64,000 nt of DNA from Natronosalvus caseinilyticus (GCF_017357105.1 NZ_CP071596.1:1178001-1242000), one strand, 5' to 3'; counted from the first letter of the stretch, positions 8,434-17,025 are shown. The notes: a model not told the origin generated them from the sequence alone. Numbers and translations: made by a program.

Positions 8434-9645
8434 CTACACCAGCACTTCGACCGCGTACCCGTGATCCTCGATGGCCTCGAGCAACTCCTCGACGTGGTCG
8501 TGGCCCCGCGTCTCGAGGTCGATCTCGACTTCGGTGTCGCTCATCTTGATGTCCCTCGACGTTCGATCGTGCTGGATCGCGTAGATGTTCGCTCGATGGC
8601 CCGAGATGATCGCCAGGAGTTCCTCGAGCGCTCCCGGCTGGTCCTTGAGGACGGTCTGGATCTTCAGGTAGCGGCCGGTTTCGATCAACCCGCGAACGAT
8701 CACCGTGGTGAGCATGTTGAGGTCGATGTTCCCTCCCGAGAGGAGCGGAACGATCACCTCGCCGTCGTCGTAGTCGAACGCCTCGAAGAGGATCGCCGCG
8801 AGCGGGACGGCGCCCGCACCCTCGACGACGGTCTTCGAACGCTCGAGGAGGTGGGCGACGGCCATCGCGATCTGTTCGTCGGTGACGGTGACGACCTCGT
8901 CGACGCGCTCGCGGATGACCGAGAACGTCTTCTCGCCGATGCTCCGGGTCGCGATCCCGTCGGCGATGGTGTCGACCCCGTCGATGGTGACGACCGATCC
9001 CTTCTCGAGGGACGCCGCGACGCTCGAGGCGCCCGTCGACTGGACGCCGACGACGCGGACGTCGGGTCGCTTCGCCTTGACGGCCGTCGCGATGCCGGCA
9101 ATGAGGCCGCCGCCGCCGATAGGGACGACCACGGTCTCGACGTCGGGGCAGTCCTCGAGGATCTCGAGGCCGATCGTCCCCTGGCCGGCCATCACGTACT
9201 CGTCGTCGAAGGCGTGGACGTAGGTTCGGCCCTCCTCGCGCTCGATTTCGTGGGCGCGCTCGGCGGCCGCGTCGTAGTCGGCCCCCGCGAGGACGACCTC
9301 GGCGCCGTAACTCCGGGTCGCCTTGACCTTCGCGATCGGAGCCTGCTCGGGCATGACGATCTTCGAGTCGACGCCCGCCCGCGTGGCCGCGAGCGCGACG
9401 CCCTGGGCGTGGTTGCCCGCGCTGGCCGTGACGACGCCGGCGGCCTGCTCGTCGGGCGAGAGCGTCTGAATGCGGTTGGTCGCCCCACGGATCTTGAACG
9501 CGCCGGTCCGCTGGAAGTTCTCGAGTTTCAGGTGGACCGCCGCGCCGGTCATGTCGGAGTAGGTGTGTGAGTACGTCAGCGGGGTGTGACGCGAGGTCTC
9601 TCGAACCCGTTCGCGGGCCTCGAGGACGTCGGCAAGCTCGAGCAT
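8434..9645 (-). CDS. ilvA: Threonine ammonia-lyase (threonine dehydratase)
   Basis: A 403-residue PLP enzyme that converts threonine to 2-oxobutanoate and ammonia, the first step of isoleucine synthesis by the threonine route. The PLP lysine lies in ENFQRTGAFKIRG (K51), the phosphate-binding glycine loop is VPIGGGGLIAG, and a single ACT domain fills about residues 325-403 (FLKIQTVLKDQPGALEELL region). One ACT domain and the length fit the short TdcB/IlvA form common in archaea. A TATA-like TTTACAATAC (minus strand, 9665-9674) about 25 nt upstream supports the ATG at 9645 as a leaderless start. Its 3' end lies 50 nt from the convergent transducer gene. Confidence 0.92.
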   Translation of the reverse strand: MLELADVLEARERVRETSRHTPLTYSHTYSDMTGAAVHLKLENFQRTGAFKIRGATNRIQTLSPDEQAAGVVTASAGNHAQGVALAATRAGVDSKIVMPEQAPIAKVKATRSYGAEVVLAGADYDAAAERAHEIEREEGRTYVHAFDDEYVMAGQGTIGLEILEDCPDVETVVVPIGGGGLIAGIATAVKAKRPDVRVVGVQSTGASSVAASLEKGSVVTIDGVDTIADGIATRSIGEKTFSVIRERVDEVVTVTDEQIAMAVAHLLERSKTVVEGAGAVPLAAILFEAFDYDDGEVIVPLLSGGNIDLNMLTTVIVRGLIETGRYLKIQTVLKDQPGALEELLAIISGHRANIYAIQHDRTSRDIKMSDTEVEIDLETRGHDHVEELLEAIEDHGYAVEVLV

Positions 9646-9750
9646 ACCTGCGAGTATCGGGCAAGTATTGTAAAGGATTGCTGTTGGCGACGGCCCAGCT
9701 GTTCGTCGATTCGGTCGGAGACATCAGCGCCGCTGGCCTCGTGTGGAAAA

Positions 9751-9774
9751 CGTGCTGTCAGAAGCGACAGCACG
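9751..9774. other. Perfect 9-bp inverted repeat
   Basis: CGTGCTGTC (9751-9759) and GACAGCACG (9766-9774) are perfectly complementary around a 6-nt loop. It lies in the 393-nt stretch between ilvA and the MATE gene, which has no convincing ORF. It could be a hairpin in a transcript or a dimeric operator. Confidence 0.6.
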
Positions 9775-9832
9775 ACAGGGAATACAGGGTATGCACGGCG
9801 TGTGACGTGCGACTGTATAGGAGGACCGGAGA

Positions 9833-9840
9833 TATATAAA
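9833..9840 (+). promoter_or_regulatory. Strong TATA box in the ilvA-MATE intergenic region
   Basis: TATATAAA is the best TATA match in the region and would start transcription near 9865, almost 175 nt before the MATE start codon. A second weaker AATAAA box (10006-10012) sits about 28 nt before that ATG, so the strong box may serve a separate RNA or a long leader. Confidence 0.5.
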
Positions 9841-9893
9841 TCTCATGCAGCCGGAGCGAAAGTGTAATCGATAGACGGGAGCGAGGTGAAACT

Positions 9894-9950
9894 GGCGTCT
9901 GACGGGTAGCAGACGGTTGTCGTTCGTGCCTCGGTGACACGTCAGACGCC
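9894..9950 (+). ncRNA. Candidate structured RNA or 5' leader element
   Basis: GGCGTCTGACG (9894-9904) and CGTCAGACGCC (9940-9950) form a perfect 11-bp stem around a 35-nt loop. Inside the loop TGTC/GACA can pair, and CGAGG just upstream (9882-9886) could pair with CCTCG in the loop (9929-9933) as a pseudoknot. It lies about 30 nt after the predicted start from the TATA box at 9833. No family recognised; it could be a small RNA or a leader of the MATE gene. Confidence 0.3.
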
Positions 9951-10038
9951 CCTTCTTGCCACTTCTACTGCGTGAACTAAACGTCGCGCAGCTTGCTCCT
10001 TTCGGAGGAATAAACGCCGCCGAGAACGGTTCGACCGT

Positions 10039-11439
10039 ATGGGCGCGAGCGGCTCCGGAGCCGAGTCGTCGGGGCGCGAGCGACTGCTTTCGGTCTGGAA
10101 ACGCGTCCTCGCGCTCGCGTGGCCGATCATGGCCGAGCAGACGACGCGGACGCTGATGCGGACCGTCGACATCGTCGTGACTGGCCTCTTTTCGCCGGCC
10201 GCCATCGCCGCTATCGGCCTCGCAGACCTCTACGCGCGCCTGCCGCTCCGGATCGGCCTCGGCCTCGGTGACGGCGCCATCGCGCTCTCGAGCCAGGACA
10301 CCGGCAGCGGCGCAACCGAAACTCGCGACGAGGCGATCACCCAGGCGATCCTCCTCGGAGCCGTCGCCGGCGTCCCCTTCGTGCTCTTCGGCGTCCTCCT
10401 CAGTGAATACGCGATCGCGGTCCTCGGCGCCGAATCGGCGGTCGTGGCGTACGGCTCGGTGTACCTCGCGATCATTATGGCCACCGCGCCCGCCCGCCAC
10501 GTCGGCATCATTGCCGCGAGAGCGCTGCAGGGAACCGGCGACACGATCTCGCCGATGGTCGTCAACGTCTTCGCCAACGTCCTCAACGTGACGGGGTCGG
10601 TCGTGCTGGGACTCGGCCTGTTCGGCGCCCCGCGCCTCGAGGTCGTCGGCGTCGGTCTCGCGACGGCCGGCGCCAACGTGTTCACGGCCCTGGCGTTGCT
10701 GGGAATACTTGCGGGTCCCTGGCGGGAGAGTTCGCTCGTCAGGCCGACCGACTGGATCATCGCGAAGCAACTGCTTGCAGTGAGCGCGCCGCGCATCGCC
10801 GAGGGCCTGATCGCGACCGCCATCGAGTTCCCGTTCAACTCGATCCTCCTCCTGATCAGCACGGAGGCCAACGCCGCCTACCAGATCGGCCGCCGGGTCT
10901 ACCAGCAGATCTCGAGTCCCCTCTCCCGCGGCTATCACGTCGCCGCGAGCATCGTCGTCGGCCAGCACCTCGGGGAGGGCGATCCGGACACGGCCCGCTA
11001 CGACGGCTGGGCGATCGCCGGCCTGGGGCTGGCGACGGTCGGCGTCATCGGGCTCGTCCTCGCGGTCTTCGCGCCCCGGTTCGTCCGGATCTTCACCGAC
11101 GACCCGGAAACGGCGAGCCACGCCGTCACCTTCGCTCGAGCCTACGGCCTCAGCGCGCCGTTCCTCGTCGTCTACGTCGCCATCGCGGGCGCGCTCCAGG
11201 GCGCTAGCGAGACGATCTACCCCCTGCTGGCGCGCTCGAGCGGTCTCTTCCTGTTCTATCTCTGTTTCTCCTACGTCGCCGCCATCTCGCTCGAGTGGGG
11301 CGTCCTCGGCGTCGCGACCGGCGTTTTTCTGTACTACCTCTGGGCGCTGTGTGTCGTCTCCTGGGCGTACCTCGAGCGCGACTGGGCGGCCAAAGCGGCC
11401 CGGATGATGGCCGAGCGCGGCAGTCGCTCGAGCGAGTGA
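10039..11439 (+). CDS. MATE family efflux transporter
   Basis: A 466-residue membrane protein with about 12 hydrophobic segments in two halves, the length and layout of MATE (NorM/DinF) exporters. The conserved start of the family (LAWPIMAEQTTRTLMRTVD) and the second-half equivalent (VSAPRIAEGLIATAIEFPF) are both present. Family members export cationic drugs and metabolites using Na+ or H+ gradients; a Na+ gradient is likely in a halophile, but the substrate is unknown. An AATAAA box about 28 nt upstream fits a leaderless start at the ATG. The gene converges on purU, with only 64 nt between stop codons. Confidence 0.9.
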   Translation: MGASGSGAESSGRERLLSVWKRVLALAWPIMAEQTTRTLMRTVDIVVTGLFSPAAIAAIGLADLYARLPLRIGLGLGDGAIALSSQDTGSGATETRDEAITQAILLGAVAGVPFVLFGVLLSEYAIAVLGAESAVVAYGSVYLAIIMATAPARHVGIIAARALQGTGDTISPMVVNVFANVLNVTGSVVLGLGLFGAPRLEVVGVGLATAGANVFTALALLGILAGPWRESSLVRPTDWIIAKQLLAVSAPRIAEGLIATAIEFPFNSILLLISTEANAAYQIGRRVYQQISSPLSRGYHVAASIVVGQHLGEGDPDTARYDGWAIAGLGLATVGVIGLVLAVFAPRFVRIFTDDPETASHAVTFARAYGLSAPFLVVYVAIAGALQGASETIYPLLARSSGLFLFYLCFSYVAAISLEWGVLGVATGVFLYYLWALCVVSWAYLERDWAAKAARMMAERGSRSSE

Positions 11440-11474
11440 GGGAGCGACGAGTGAACGAACGGCGAGCGAGCAAC

Positions 11475-11482
11475 GAAAAAAT
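11475..11482 (-). terminator. T-tract downstream of purU
   Basis: GATTTTTTC on the minus strand begins about 22 nt after the purU stop codon, in the short convergent gap with the MATE gene. T-tracts like this serve as archaeal terminators. Confidence 0.4.
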
Positions 11483-11503
11483 CGAACGCGACTCGCCGTA
11501 CGC

Positions 11504-12448
11504 TCAGTCGTCGAGCGCGCTCGTGATCCCGTCGACCGGGCGGTCGGGCGTCACGTCCTCGAGTTCCCGGGGCAACCCGAGCTGGTAGGCGTCGCCGTTC
11601 TCTCGCACCGTCGTCCGGCCGCGGTGGACCGAGACGTCGCCGTTCAGGTGGAGCTGGACGGCCTCGAGCAGCGCCTCGGCCTCGAGTGGCTGTCCGCGGG
11701 CTTTCATCTCCGCGAGGTCGGCATCGTCGGGGACGTCGAAGGCCCGCTGGGTGATGATCGGTCCCTGGTCGAGGTCCGTCGTGACGTAGTGGGCGGTGAC
11801 GCCGGCGACCCGGACGCCTTCCTCGATTGCCTGCCGGTAGGCTTCGGCGCCGGGGAACGACGGCAGCAGGGAGGGGTGGACGTTGATGATGCGGTCCTCG
11901 TAGCGGAACACGACGTTCGGACTCAGGATCCGCATGTACCGGGCGAGGACGATCAGGTCGGCGTCGTACTCGGCGAGCAACTCGAGGAGGTGTTCCTCGT
12001 CCTGCTGGCCGTTCTCCGTCCCGACGTCGTGGAAGGGCACGTCGTAGTGGTCGGCCAGCGGCTCGAGGGTGTCGTGGTTGCCGATCACGACGCCGATGTC
12101 GGCGCCCAGTCGGTCGTTGGCCCAGGCCTCGAACAGTGCCTCGAGGCAGTGGCTCTCCTTCGTGACGAGGACGGCGATTTGCTGGCTGTCGCGGTCGGTC
12201 GGGAACCGGACCTGGACGTCCAGACCCAGGTCGTCGCCCAGGTCCTCGAGGTCCGCCCGGAGTTTGGCCTCCGTGCAGACCATCCCCGACGTGTCGATGG
12301 CGAGGTTCATCCGGAAGACGCCGTCGCGAACCGCCTGGTCGAGGTCCTCGATGTTGCACCCGCGCTCGAACAGGAGCGTCGTGACGTTGGCGATCAGTCC
12401 GGTGTCGTCGTCTCCGACGACCGTGATTTCGGTCAGATCGGTTGTCAT
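11504..12448 (-). CDS. purU: Formyltetrahydrofolate deformylase
   Basis: A 314-residue enzyme that hydrolyses 10-formyl-THF to THF and formate. An N-terminal ACT region (ITVVGDDDTGLIANVTTLLF, about residues 6-90) is followed by a formyltransferase fold with the catalytic set: Asn in VIGNHDTL, His in INVHPSLLPSFPGA and Asp in TTDLDQGPI. I place the start at the ATG at 12448 rather than 12460, because a separate 12-codon ORF ends with its TGA overlapping this ATG (ATGA). No adjacent purine gene is present. In archaea PurU-type enzymes may supply formate for PurT-like formylation; that role here is inference. Confidence 0.9.
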   Translation of the reverse strand: MTTDLTEITVVGDDDTGLIANVTTLLFERGCNIEDLDQAVRDGVFRMNLAIDTSGMVCTEAKLRADLEDLGDDLGLDVQVRFPTDRDSQQIAVLVTKESHCLEALFEAWANDRLGADIGVVIGNHDTLEPLADHYDVPFHDVGTENGQQDEEHLLELLAEYDADLIVLARYMRILSPNVVFRYEDRIINVHPSLLPSFPGAEAYRQAIEEGVRVAGVTAHYVTTDLDQGPIITQRAFDVPDDADLAEMKARGQPLEAEALLEAVQLHLNGDVSVHRGRTTVRENGDAYQLGLPRELEDVTPDRPVDGITSALDD

Positions 12449-12483
12449 CGACACCACCACTGCTCGAGCACTGCAGTAGACAT
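12445..12483 (-). CDS. Candidate leader peptide (12 codons) upstream of purU
   Basis: On the minus strand an ATG at 12483 opens MSTAVLEQWWCR and stops with a TGA at 12447-12445, overlapping the purU ATG at 12448. Shine-Dalgarno sequence GGAGG (12493-12489, within GAGGAGGAGGT) precedes it by 5 nt, which is rare among the mostly leaderless genes here. A TATA-like AATATTA (12531-12537) upstream would give a leader of roughly 20-25 nt. The peptide contains two adjacent Trp codons and one Cys codon near its end, so it could be an attenuator or coupling ORF. Too short for homology; coding status is inference. Confidence 0.45.
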   Translation of the reverse strand: MSTAVLEQWWCR

Positions 12484-12604
12484 TACCTCCTCCTCATGCC
12501 ACGGGTGGGTAAAAGCCCTGCCATCCACGTAATATTGGTCTCGCTCGAGGTGACGTCAGCCCGCGAACTCGAGCTCACGCTATAGAAGATATAGTGATGG
12601 TGCG

Positions 12605-12640
12605 AGCTGAAAAACCGCGCTCGCGTCCGCACCGCGCACC
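12605..12640 (-). terminator. GC-rich stem and T-tract after etfA
   Basis: Downstream of the etfA stop on the minus strand there is a GC-rich region able to fold, followed by GGTTTTTCAG (T5 at 12610-12614). It probably ends the etfBA transcript before the purU promoter. A CTATA-GAAGA-TATAG inverted repeat lies just beyond (12580-12594). Confidence 0.4.
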
Positions 12641-12654
12641 GCTCGCGCGGGTGC

Positions 12655-13614
12655 TCAGGAGAACTGCTCGATCAGCGCCGGCACCACGTCGAAGAGGTCG
12701 TCGTGGATCGCGTAATCCGCGATGTCCATGATCGGTGCGTTCGGGTCCGTGTTGATCGCGACGATCGTCTCGGAGCCTTTCATCCCGGCGACGTGCTGGA
12801 CGGCGCCGGAGATACCGATGGCGATGTAGACGTCGGGCGTGACGACCTTGCCGGACTGGCCGACCTGACGGTTGGCCGGGAGCCAGCCCGCGTCGACGAT
12901 CGGTCGCGACGACGAGAGCGTCGCATCCAGCGCCTCGACCAGCTCGCGGATCAGGTCCAGGTTCTCCTCTTCCTCGATGCCGCGTCCGATGGAGACCAGC
13001 AGGTCCGCCTCGCTGATGTCGACGTCGCCGCCGGCGACCTCCTCGAAGCCCGTGACCGTGGAGCCGATAGCGTCCTCGTCGATGTCGGCCTCAAAGGCCT
13101 CGACGGTGGCGTCGCCCGCGGCCTCGGTGGGTTCCCACTCGGCCCCGCGGATGGTGACCGCGGCCTGCTCGGCGTCGACCTCGGTGGTCGTCTCGACCTT
13201 CCCGCCGTACATCTCGCGCGTGCCAACGAGGGTGTCGCCCTCGGTCGCGAGGCCAACGGCGTCTGTCACCAGCGGAATCTCGAGGCGGGTGGCGACCGCG
13301 GGCGCGTAATCCAGCCCGTTGACGCTGTTGGGCATCACCAGGTACGCGGGCTCGAGTGCGTCCGCCAGCTGGGTGACCGCCTGGGTGTAGACGTCGTGGT
13401 TGAATTCCTCGCCGTAGGCGACGGTGTGGACGGTGTCGACGCCCTCGAGGGTCAGCGCGTCGGCGAAGGTCTCGACGTCGCCGCCGACGACGGCCACGTG
13501 GAGGTCGCCGCCGGTTTCGCCGGCGAGTTCGGTCCCCGCGGTGACGACCTCGCGGCTGACGTCCCGGAGCTCGCCCTGGCGGTGCTCGGCGACGGCCAGC
13601 ACGTCGGCGCTCAT
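12655..13614 (-). CDS. etfA: Electron transfer flavoprotein alpha subunit
   Basis: A 319-residue protein, usual length for EtfA. The C-terminal FAD-binding domain is unmistakable: SIGRGIEEEENLDL, SSSRPIVDAGWLP, RQVGQSGKVVTPDVYIA and GISGAVQHVAGMKGSETIVA. Together with EtfB it forms a heterodimer carrying FAD and AMP that moves electrons from acyl-CoA and other dehydrogenases to a membrane quinone oxidoreductase. Its ATG at 13614 overlaps the etfB stop (ATGA), so the subunits are translationally coupled. No FixC/FixX or ETF:quinone oxidoreductase gene is next to it, so the electron exit partner is encoded elsewhere. Confidence 0.95.
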   Translation of the reverse strand: MSADVLAVAEHRQGELRDVSREVVTAGTELAGETGGDLHVAVVGGDVETFADALTLEGVDTVHTVAYGEEFNHDVYTQAVTQLADALEPAYLVMPNSVNGLDYAPAVATRLEIPLVTDAVGLATEGDTLVGTREMYGGKVETTTEVDAEQAAVTIRGAEWEPTEAAGDATVEAFEADIDEDAIGSTVTGFEEVAGGDVDISEADLLVSIGRGIEEEENLDLIRELVEALDATLSSSRPIVDAGWLPANRQVGQSGKVVTPDVYIAIGISGAVQHVAGMKGSETIVAINTDPNAPIMDIADYAIHDDLFDVVPALIEQFS

Positions 13615-14402
13615 TGGGCCACCCCCTTCTCCCGCAGGAGATCAGCTAACGCTGCCGCCGTCTCGTCGGCGCCGCCCTCGAAGACGGTAGTGTCGCTCTC
13701 GCTCTCGGGCTCGTACATCGCGGTCAGTCGGAGGTCGCCCGCGACGGCGTCGGCCTCGACGCCGAGGTCGGCGAGCGTCTGGTGGTCGAGGTCCTTGCGC
13801 TGGGCCATCCGGATGCCCCGGAGGCTGGCGTAGCGAGGCTCGTTGATCCCCGTCTGGATCGTGAGCACGGCGGGGAGGTCGATCTCGGTCAGTTCCTCGA
13901 TCCCGCCCTCGAGCTCGCGGTGGACGGAGGCGGTCTCGTCGCCAGCCCCCAGGTCGAGCTGGTTGACGACGGCGCCCCACTGGTAGCCGACGGCTTCCGC
14001 GAGGGCGACGCCCGTCGCGCCGAAGCTATCGTCGCCCGACTGGACGCCCGTCAGCACGAGGTCGGGATCCTCGGCTTCGACGATCGCCTCGAGGATGGCG
14101 ACCTTCGCACCGACGTCGAGGAGGTCGACGTCCTCGAGGGTGTCGTCCCAGACGCGGATGGCGCGGTCGGCGCCCTTCGCGAGCGCCTGGCGGATGGTCT
14201 GTTCGGTCTCCTCGTCGCCGATGGTGACGGTGACGACCTCGTCGACGATGCCGTCTTCCTCGAGCTGGACGGCTTCCTCGATGGCGTAGTCGTCCCACTC
14301 GTTGAGATCGGCGCCGAGATACCGCTCGTCGATGGTCGTCCCGTCGATTTCGAACTCGTCTTCGACGGTTGCAACCTCCTTGACCGGTACGAGTACCTTC
14401 AT
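13611..14402 (-). CDS. etfB: Electron transfer flavoprotein beta subunit
   Basis: A 263-residue protein beginning MKVLVPVKEVATVEDEFEID, the standard EtfB opening. Nucleotide-binding features are present (GVQSGDDSFGATGVALAEA; LPAVLTIQTGINEPRYASLRGI, the beta-subunit signature). EtfB binds AMP and contacts the electron-donating dehydrogenases. Two ATGs occur in a row (14405 and 14402). The GTTTACG box (14427-14433) is centred 28 nt before 14402, which favours the second ATG and a leaderless mRNA. First gene of the etfB-etfA operon. Confidence 0.95.
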   Translation of the reverse strand: MKVLVPVKEVATVEDEFEIDGTTIDERYLGADLNEWDDYAIEEAVQLEEDGIVDEVVTVTIGDEETEQTIRQALAKGADRAIRVWDDTLEDVDLLDVGAKVAILEAIVEAEDPDLVLTGVQSGDDSFGATGVALAEAVGYQWGAVVNQLDLGAGDETASVHRELEGGIEELTEIDLPAVLTIQTGINEPRYASLRGIRMAQRKDLDHQTLADLGVEADAVAGDLRLTAMYEPESESDTTVFEGGADETAAALADLLREKGVAQ

Positions 14403-14616
14403 CATCGTTGATTGCGCTCCCCCGGGCGTAAACGTTTTCGAAACCGCGCGTCGCGGGCGTTCAGTTGATTCGGGCTCGCCTGGATTCGTGACGGTCTCTC
14501 ACCGACCGAGAGTATCACGCCTCCGGACGCGTCTGCGGTGGGTTTACCCGGCGTTCGACTCGATTCTGGAAGCCAGTTCCGGAAGCGGTTTAACGATACC
14601 ACAGGTACTAGGGCCC

Positions 14617-15102
14617 ATGGCGGACTGTCCACTCGCAGACGACTGCCCCAGCTTTACCGAGCGAATCAGCGGAATGGGGTGTACGCACTACGGCGACCGC
14701 GGCGGCAAAGAGTGGTGTAATCACTACAACCAGCCGATCCAGGACCTCAAGACCCAGCCGGTCAAATCCGGCGAGGAAGTGGTCGTCGACGTCGTCGACA
14801 TGCACGAAAGCGGCGCCGGCGTCGGGCGAACTGAGGACGGCTTCATCGTCATGATCGACGGCGTCCTCCCGGAGGCCCGTGTCAAGGCCGAAATCACCCG
14901 CGTCCACAGCAACCACGCACGCGCTGACGTCCTCGAGCGATTGCCGCTCGAGCCCGAGGAGTCCGACGACGAAAGCGACGATGACGACGACGCGAACGCC
15001 GACGGGGCGGACGCCGACGACGAGGAAGACGCGTCCGAGCGGGGCGGGCGTCGCCCACAGCGCGAGCAACTCGGCAGTCGCGAGAACTTCTGGGGCTCCT
15101 GA
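14617..15102 (+). CDS. TRAM domain protein with N-terminal cysteine motif
   Basis: A 161-residue protein. The first 35 residues carry four cysteines (C4, C9, C22, C34; MADCPLADDCP, GMGCTHYG, EWCNHY) that could hold zinc or an Fe-S cluster. A TRAM domain follows at about residues 50-110 (GEEVVVDVVDMHESGAGVGR, DGFIVMIDGVLPEARVKAEI), a small beta-barrel RNA-binding module found in TrmA and MiaB enzymes and in haloarchaeal stand-alone proteins. The rest is a long Asp/Glu tail. It may act as an RNA chaperone or tRNA-associated protein. Start at the ATG 14617 because the cysteine motif begins right there; the frame upstream has no such conservation. Confidence 0.85.
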   Translation: MADCPLADDCPSFTERISGMGCTHYGDRGGKEWCNHYNQPIQDLKTQPVKSGEEVVVDVVDMHESGAGVGRTEDGFIVMIDGVLPEARVKAEITRVHSNHARADVLERLPLEPEESDDESDDDDDANADGADADDEEDASERGGRRPQREQLGSRENFWGS

Positions 15103-15231
15103 GCGGGCCGCCGGGGTGGACAGACCCTTCGTAGAGCCGTCGCCACGTATTCTCGTTTTCGCCTCTACTCGCCGCTTCGTGCGCCAATCTGCAATAAGAC
15201 GTAAGTAGACCTGCTGGTATGTCACACGTGA

Positions 15232-17025
15232 ATGACGATTGGATCGGACGGAACGTCTCGCCTCCTCGCCGTTCTCGCCGTCGGCTGTGCCATCGGTGGG
15301 ATCGTCCTGGCCGCGAGTGCGATGCCGATGCTCGCCGCGGATTCTCCAGTGGCGACCGCGCTCGGCGACGGTGAGACGAGCGCAGAGCGCGACCGGGCGA
15401 TCCAGGAGGCGATGCTCGAGGCGGCCGCGGAGGGCGACGGCGACCTCGCTGGGCGGGCTGACGAACTCGGAGCGTCGGATGCGGACGGCGAAGGACTTCG
15501 AACGGGTGGTTCCGGTGCTGGTGCAGGTGGTACAGGAGCTGGCGCCAGTGGCGGTGCTGGTGCTGGCGCCTTCGACAACCAACTCGTGCAGGCAGCAGCT
15601 CTCTCGGCGATGGAGGACCAGCACGACCTCCTGACGAATCCCGTCGTGAGCGACGCGTTGTTCGGACTCGCGGGTATCTACGCCGCTATCGGTGGGTCAC
15701 CGGGCGATTTCGCCGCCGGTGCCGCCGATTCCGATCCCGGCGCGTACGACGACCCCGGGGACCTCGAGCCGAGCGCATACGACGACCCCGCGAACCTCGA
15801 GGGAGCCGCTCCCGAAGACCTGGCTGGGACGGCCGACGAGCCGATGACGTCGGGCGGATTGCTCGACGTGCCGACCTCGGCGAACGGACTCGAGGGCGGC
15901 TACGGCGACCTCGTGACCGACCAGCGCGCCGGGTCGACTTCGCTCGAGGGCGATGGGGCTGGCGGCCCGAATACAGATGCCGAACTCGACTCGAGCGACG
16001 GGTTCGACGCGAACGCCAACGACGGGGCGTGGGACGAGGACGCCGCCCCCGACGACAGCTGGACCGACGATCCGACCGTCGACCCGGATGCGAGTCAGGA
16101 CGGCGACGAGTCGGGCGTCGAGACGACGGGCGGAACCGAGGATTCGAGCGCGAGCGACGTCAGTGACGCCACCGACGCTACCGACGCTTCGGACGACGAG
16201 ACAAACGGTGCGGAGGCTGACGGAACTGACAGCGCCAAAGACGACGAAACGAACAGCGCTGAGACGGACGGAACGGACAGCGCCGAGGAAGAGACGAACA
16301 GTATGATCGACTCGCTCGAGGACTCGCTGGGACCGGCCGGCGAGCGGCCGATCCTGACACTCCTGGCCGTCGCATTGACGGTCGTCGTCGGCTACGTCTT
16401 CGTGCGAACGGACGACCCGATCGCGACGCTTCGAGCGCTCCCCGGCCGCCTGCTGGCGGTCGCGATGGGCGTCGTCGTCGCCTGCTCACGGGCGCTCGAG
16501 CGGGCCTACGCGGCGCTGTGCGGACTTCGATCGATCGCCGAGTTGCCGGGGCTCCTCCTCGGGGTAGTCGCCGGGATCCTCGCCGGAGCGAGGACGAAAG
16601 CTCGGTCCGTACGGGCGTCGCTTCCGTTCGTCGGCGAGGGGATCGAGGCCGATCCCGAAGCCGCCACACCAGACGACCGACCGACCGCTCGCGTACGCAT
16701 CCGCGAGGCGTTCGCGGACGTGGCCGCGGTCTCGACCGTGTCCCGACTGCGGGTCGCGACCCCCACGGACGTCGCCGAGGGGGCGAAGGCCCGGGGCGTG
16801 CCCGCCGAACCGGTCGAGACGATCACGGACGCCTTCCGCGACGTCGAGTACGGCGGTCGGGACCCGGAACGGCGACTCGAGCGAACGACGGCCGCTCGAG
16901 CGACGATTCGGTCGTCGCTCGCGGCGGGCGACGAATCGGCGGACGACGCACCGAGCGACGGGGACGGTGACGCGAGTCGGGACGCAAACGAAAACCCGAA
17001 CGAGAACTCGACAGGTGACCCGTGA
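15232..17025 (+). CDS. DUF4129 domain membrane protein
   Basis: A 597-residue protein. A signal-like hydrophobic stretch (about residues 11-31) opens it, then a Gly/Ala repeat (GSGAGAGGTGAGASGGAGAG, about 93-112) and a long Asp/Ser/Thr-rich, surface-exposed region. Hydrophobic segments lie near residues 373-390, 402-420 and 437-455. The C-terminal ~90 residues (VRIREAFADVAAVS to ATIRSSL) match the DUF4129 domain, often found at the end of transglutaminase-like proteins. Its stop overlaps the next gene's GTG start. With the DUF58 gene it resembles membrane complexes assembled with MoxR ATPases; function unknown. Confidence 0.75.
   Translation: MTIGSDGTSRLLAVLAVGCAIGGIVLAASAMPMLAADSPVATALGDGETSAERDRAIQEAMLEAAAEGDGDLAGRADELGASDADGEGLRTGGSGAGAGGTGAGASGGAGAGAFDNQLVQAAALSAMEDQHDLLTNPVVSDALFGLAGIYAAIGGSPGDFAAGAADSDPGAYDDPGDLEPSAYDDPANLEGAAPEDLAGTADEPMTSGGLLDVPTSANGLEGGYGDLVTDQRAGSTSLEGDGAGGPNTDAELDSSDGFDANANDGAWDEDAAPDDSWTDDPTVDPDASQDGDESGVETTGGTEDSSASDVSDATDATDASDDETNGAEADGTDSAKDDETNSAETDGTDSAEEETNSMIDSLEDSLGPAGERPILTLLAVALTVVVGYVFVRTDDPIATLRALPGRLLAVAMGVVVACSRALERAYAALCGLRSIAELPGLLLGVVAGILAGARTKARSVRASLPFVGEGIEADPEAATPDDRPTARVRIREAFADVAAVSTVSRLRVATPTDVAEGAKARGVPAEPVETITDAFRDVEYGGRDPERRLERTTAARATIRSSLAAGDESADDAPSDGDGDASRDANENPNENSTGDP

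Noticed and set aside
7982-9724. 580-codon minus-strand frame overlapping the transducer and ilvA
   Set aside because: It is a shifted frame of ilvA plus antisense of the transducer; the protein is Arg/Gly-rich low complexity.
9646-10038. Small ORFs of 60-93 codons in the ilvA-MATE gap
   Set aside because: They overlap each other in several frames, have no recognisable sequence and cross hairpins; nothing supports translation.
12580-12594. CTATA-GAAGA-TATAG inverted repeat as a terminator or operator
   Set aside because: Short and AT-only; it lies between the etfA terminator and the purU promoter and has no clear partner.
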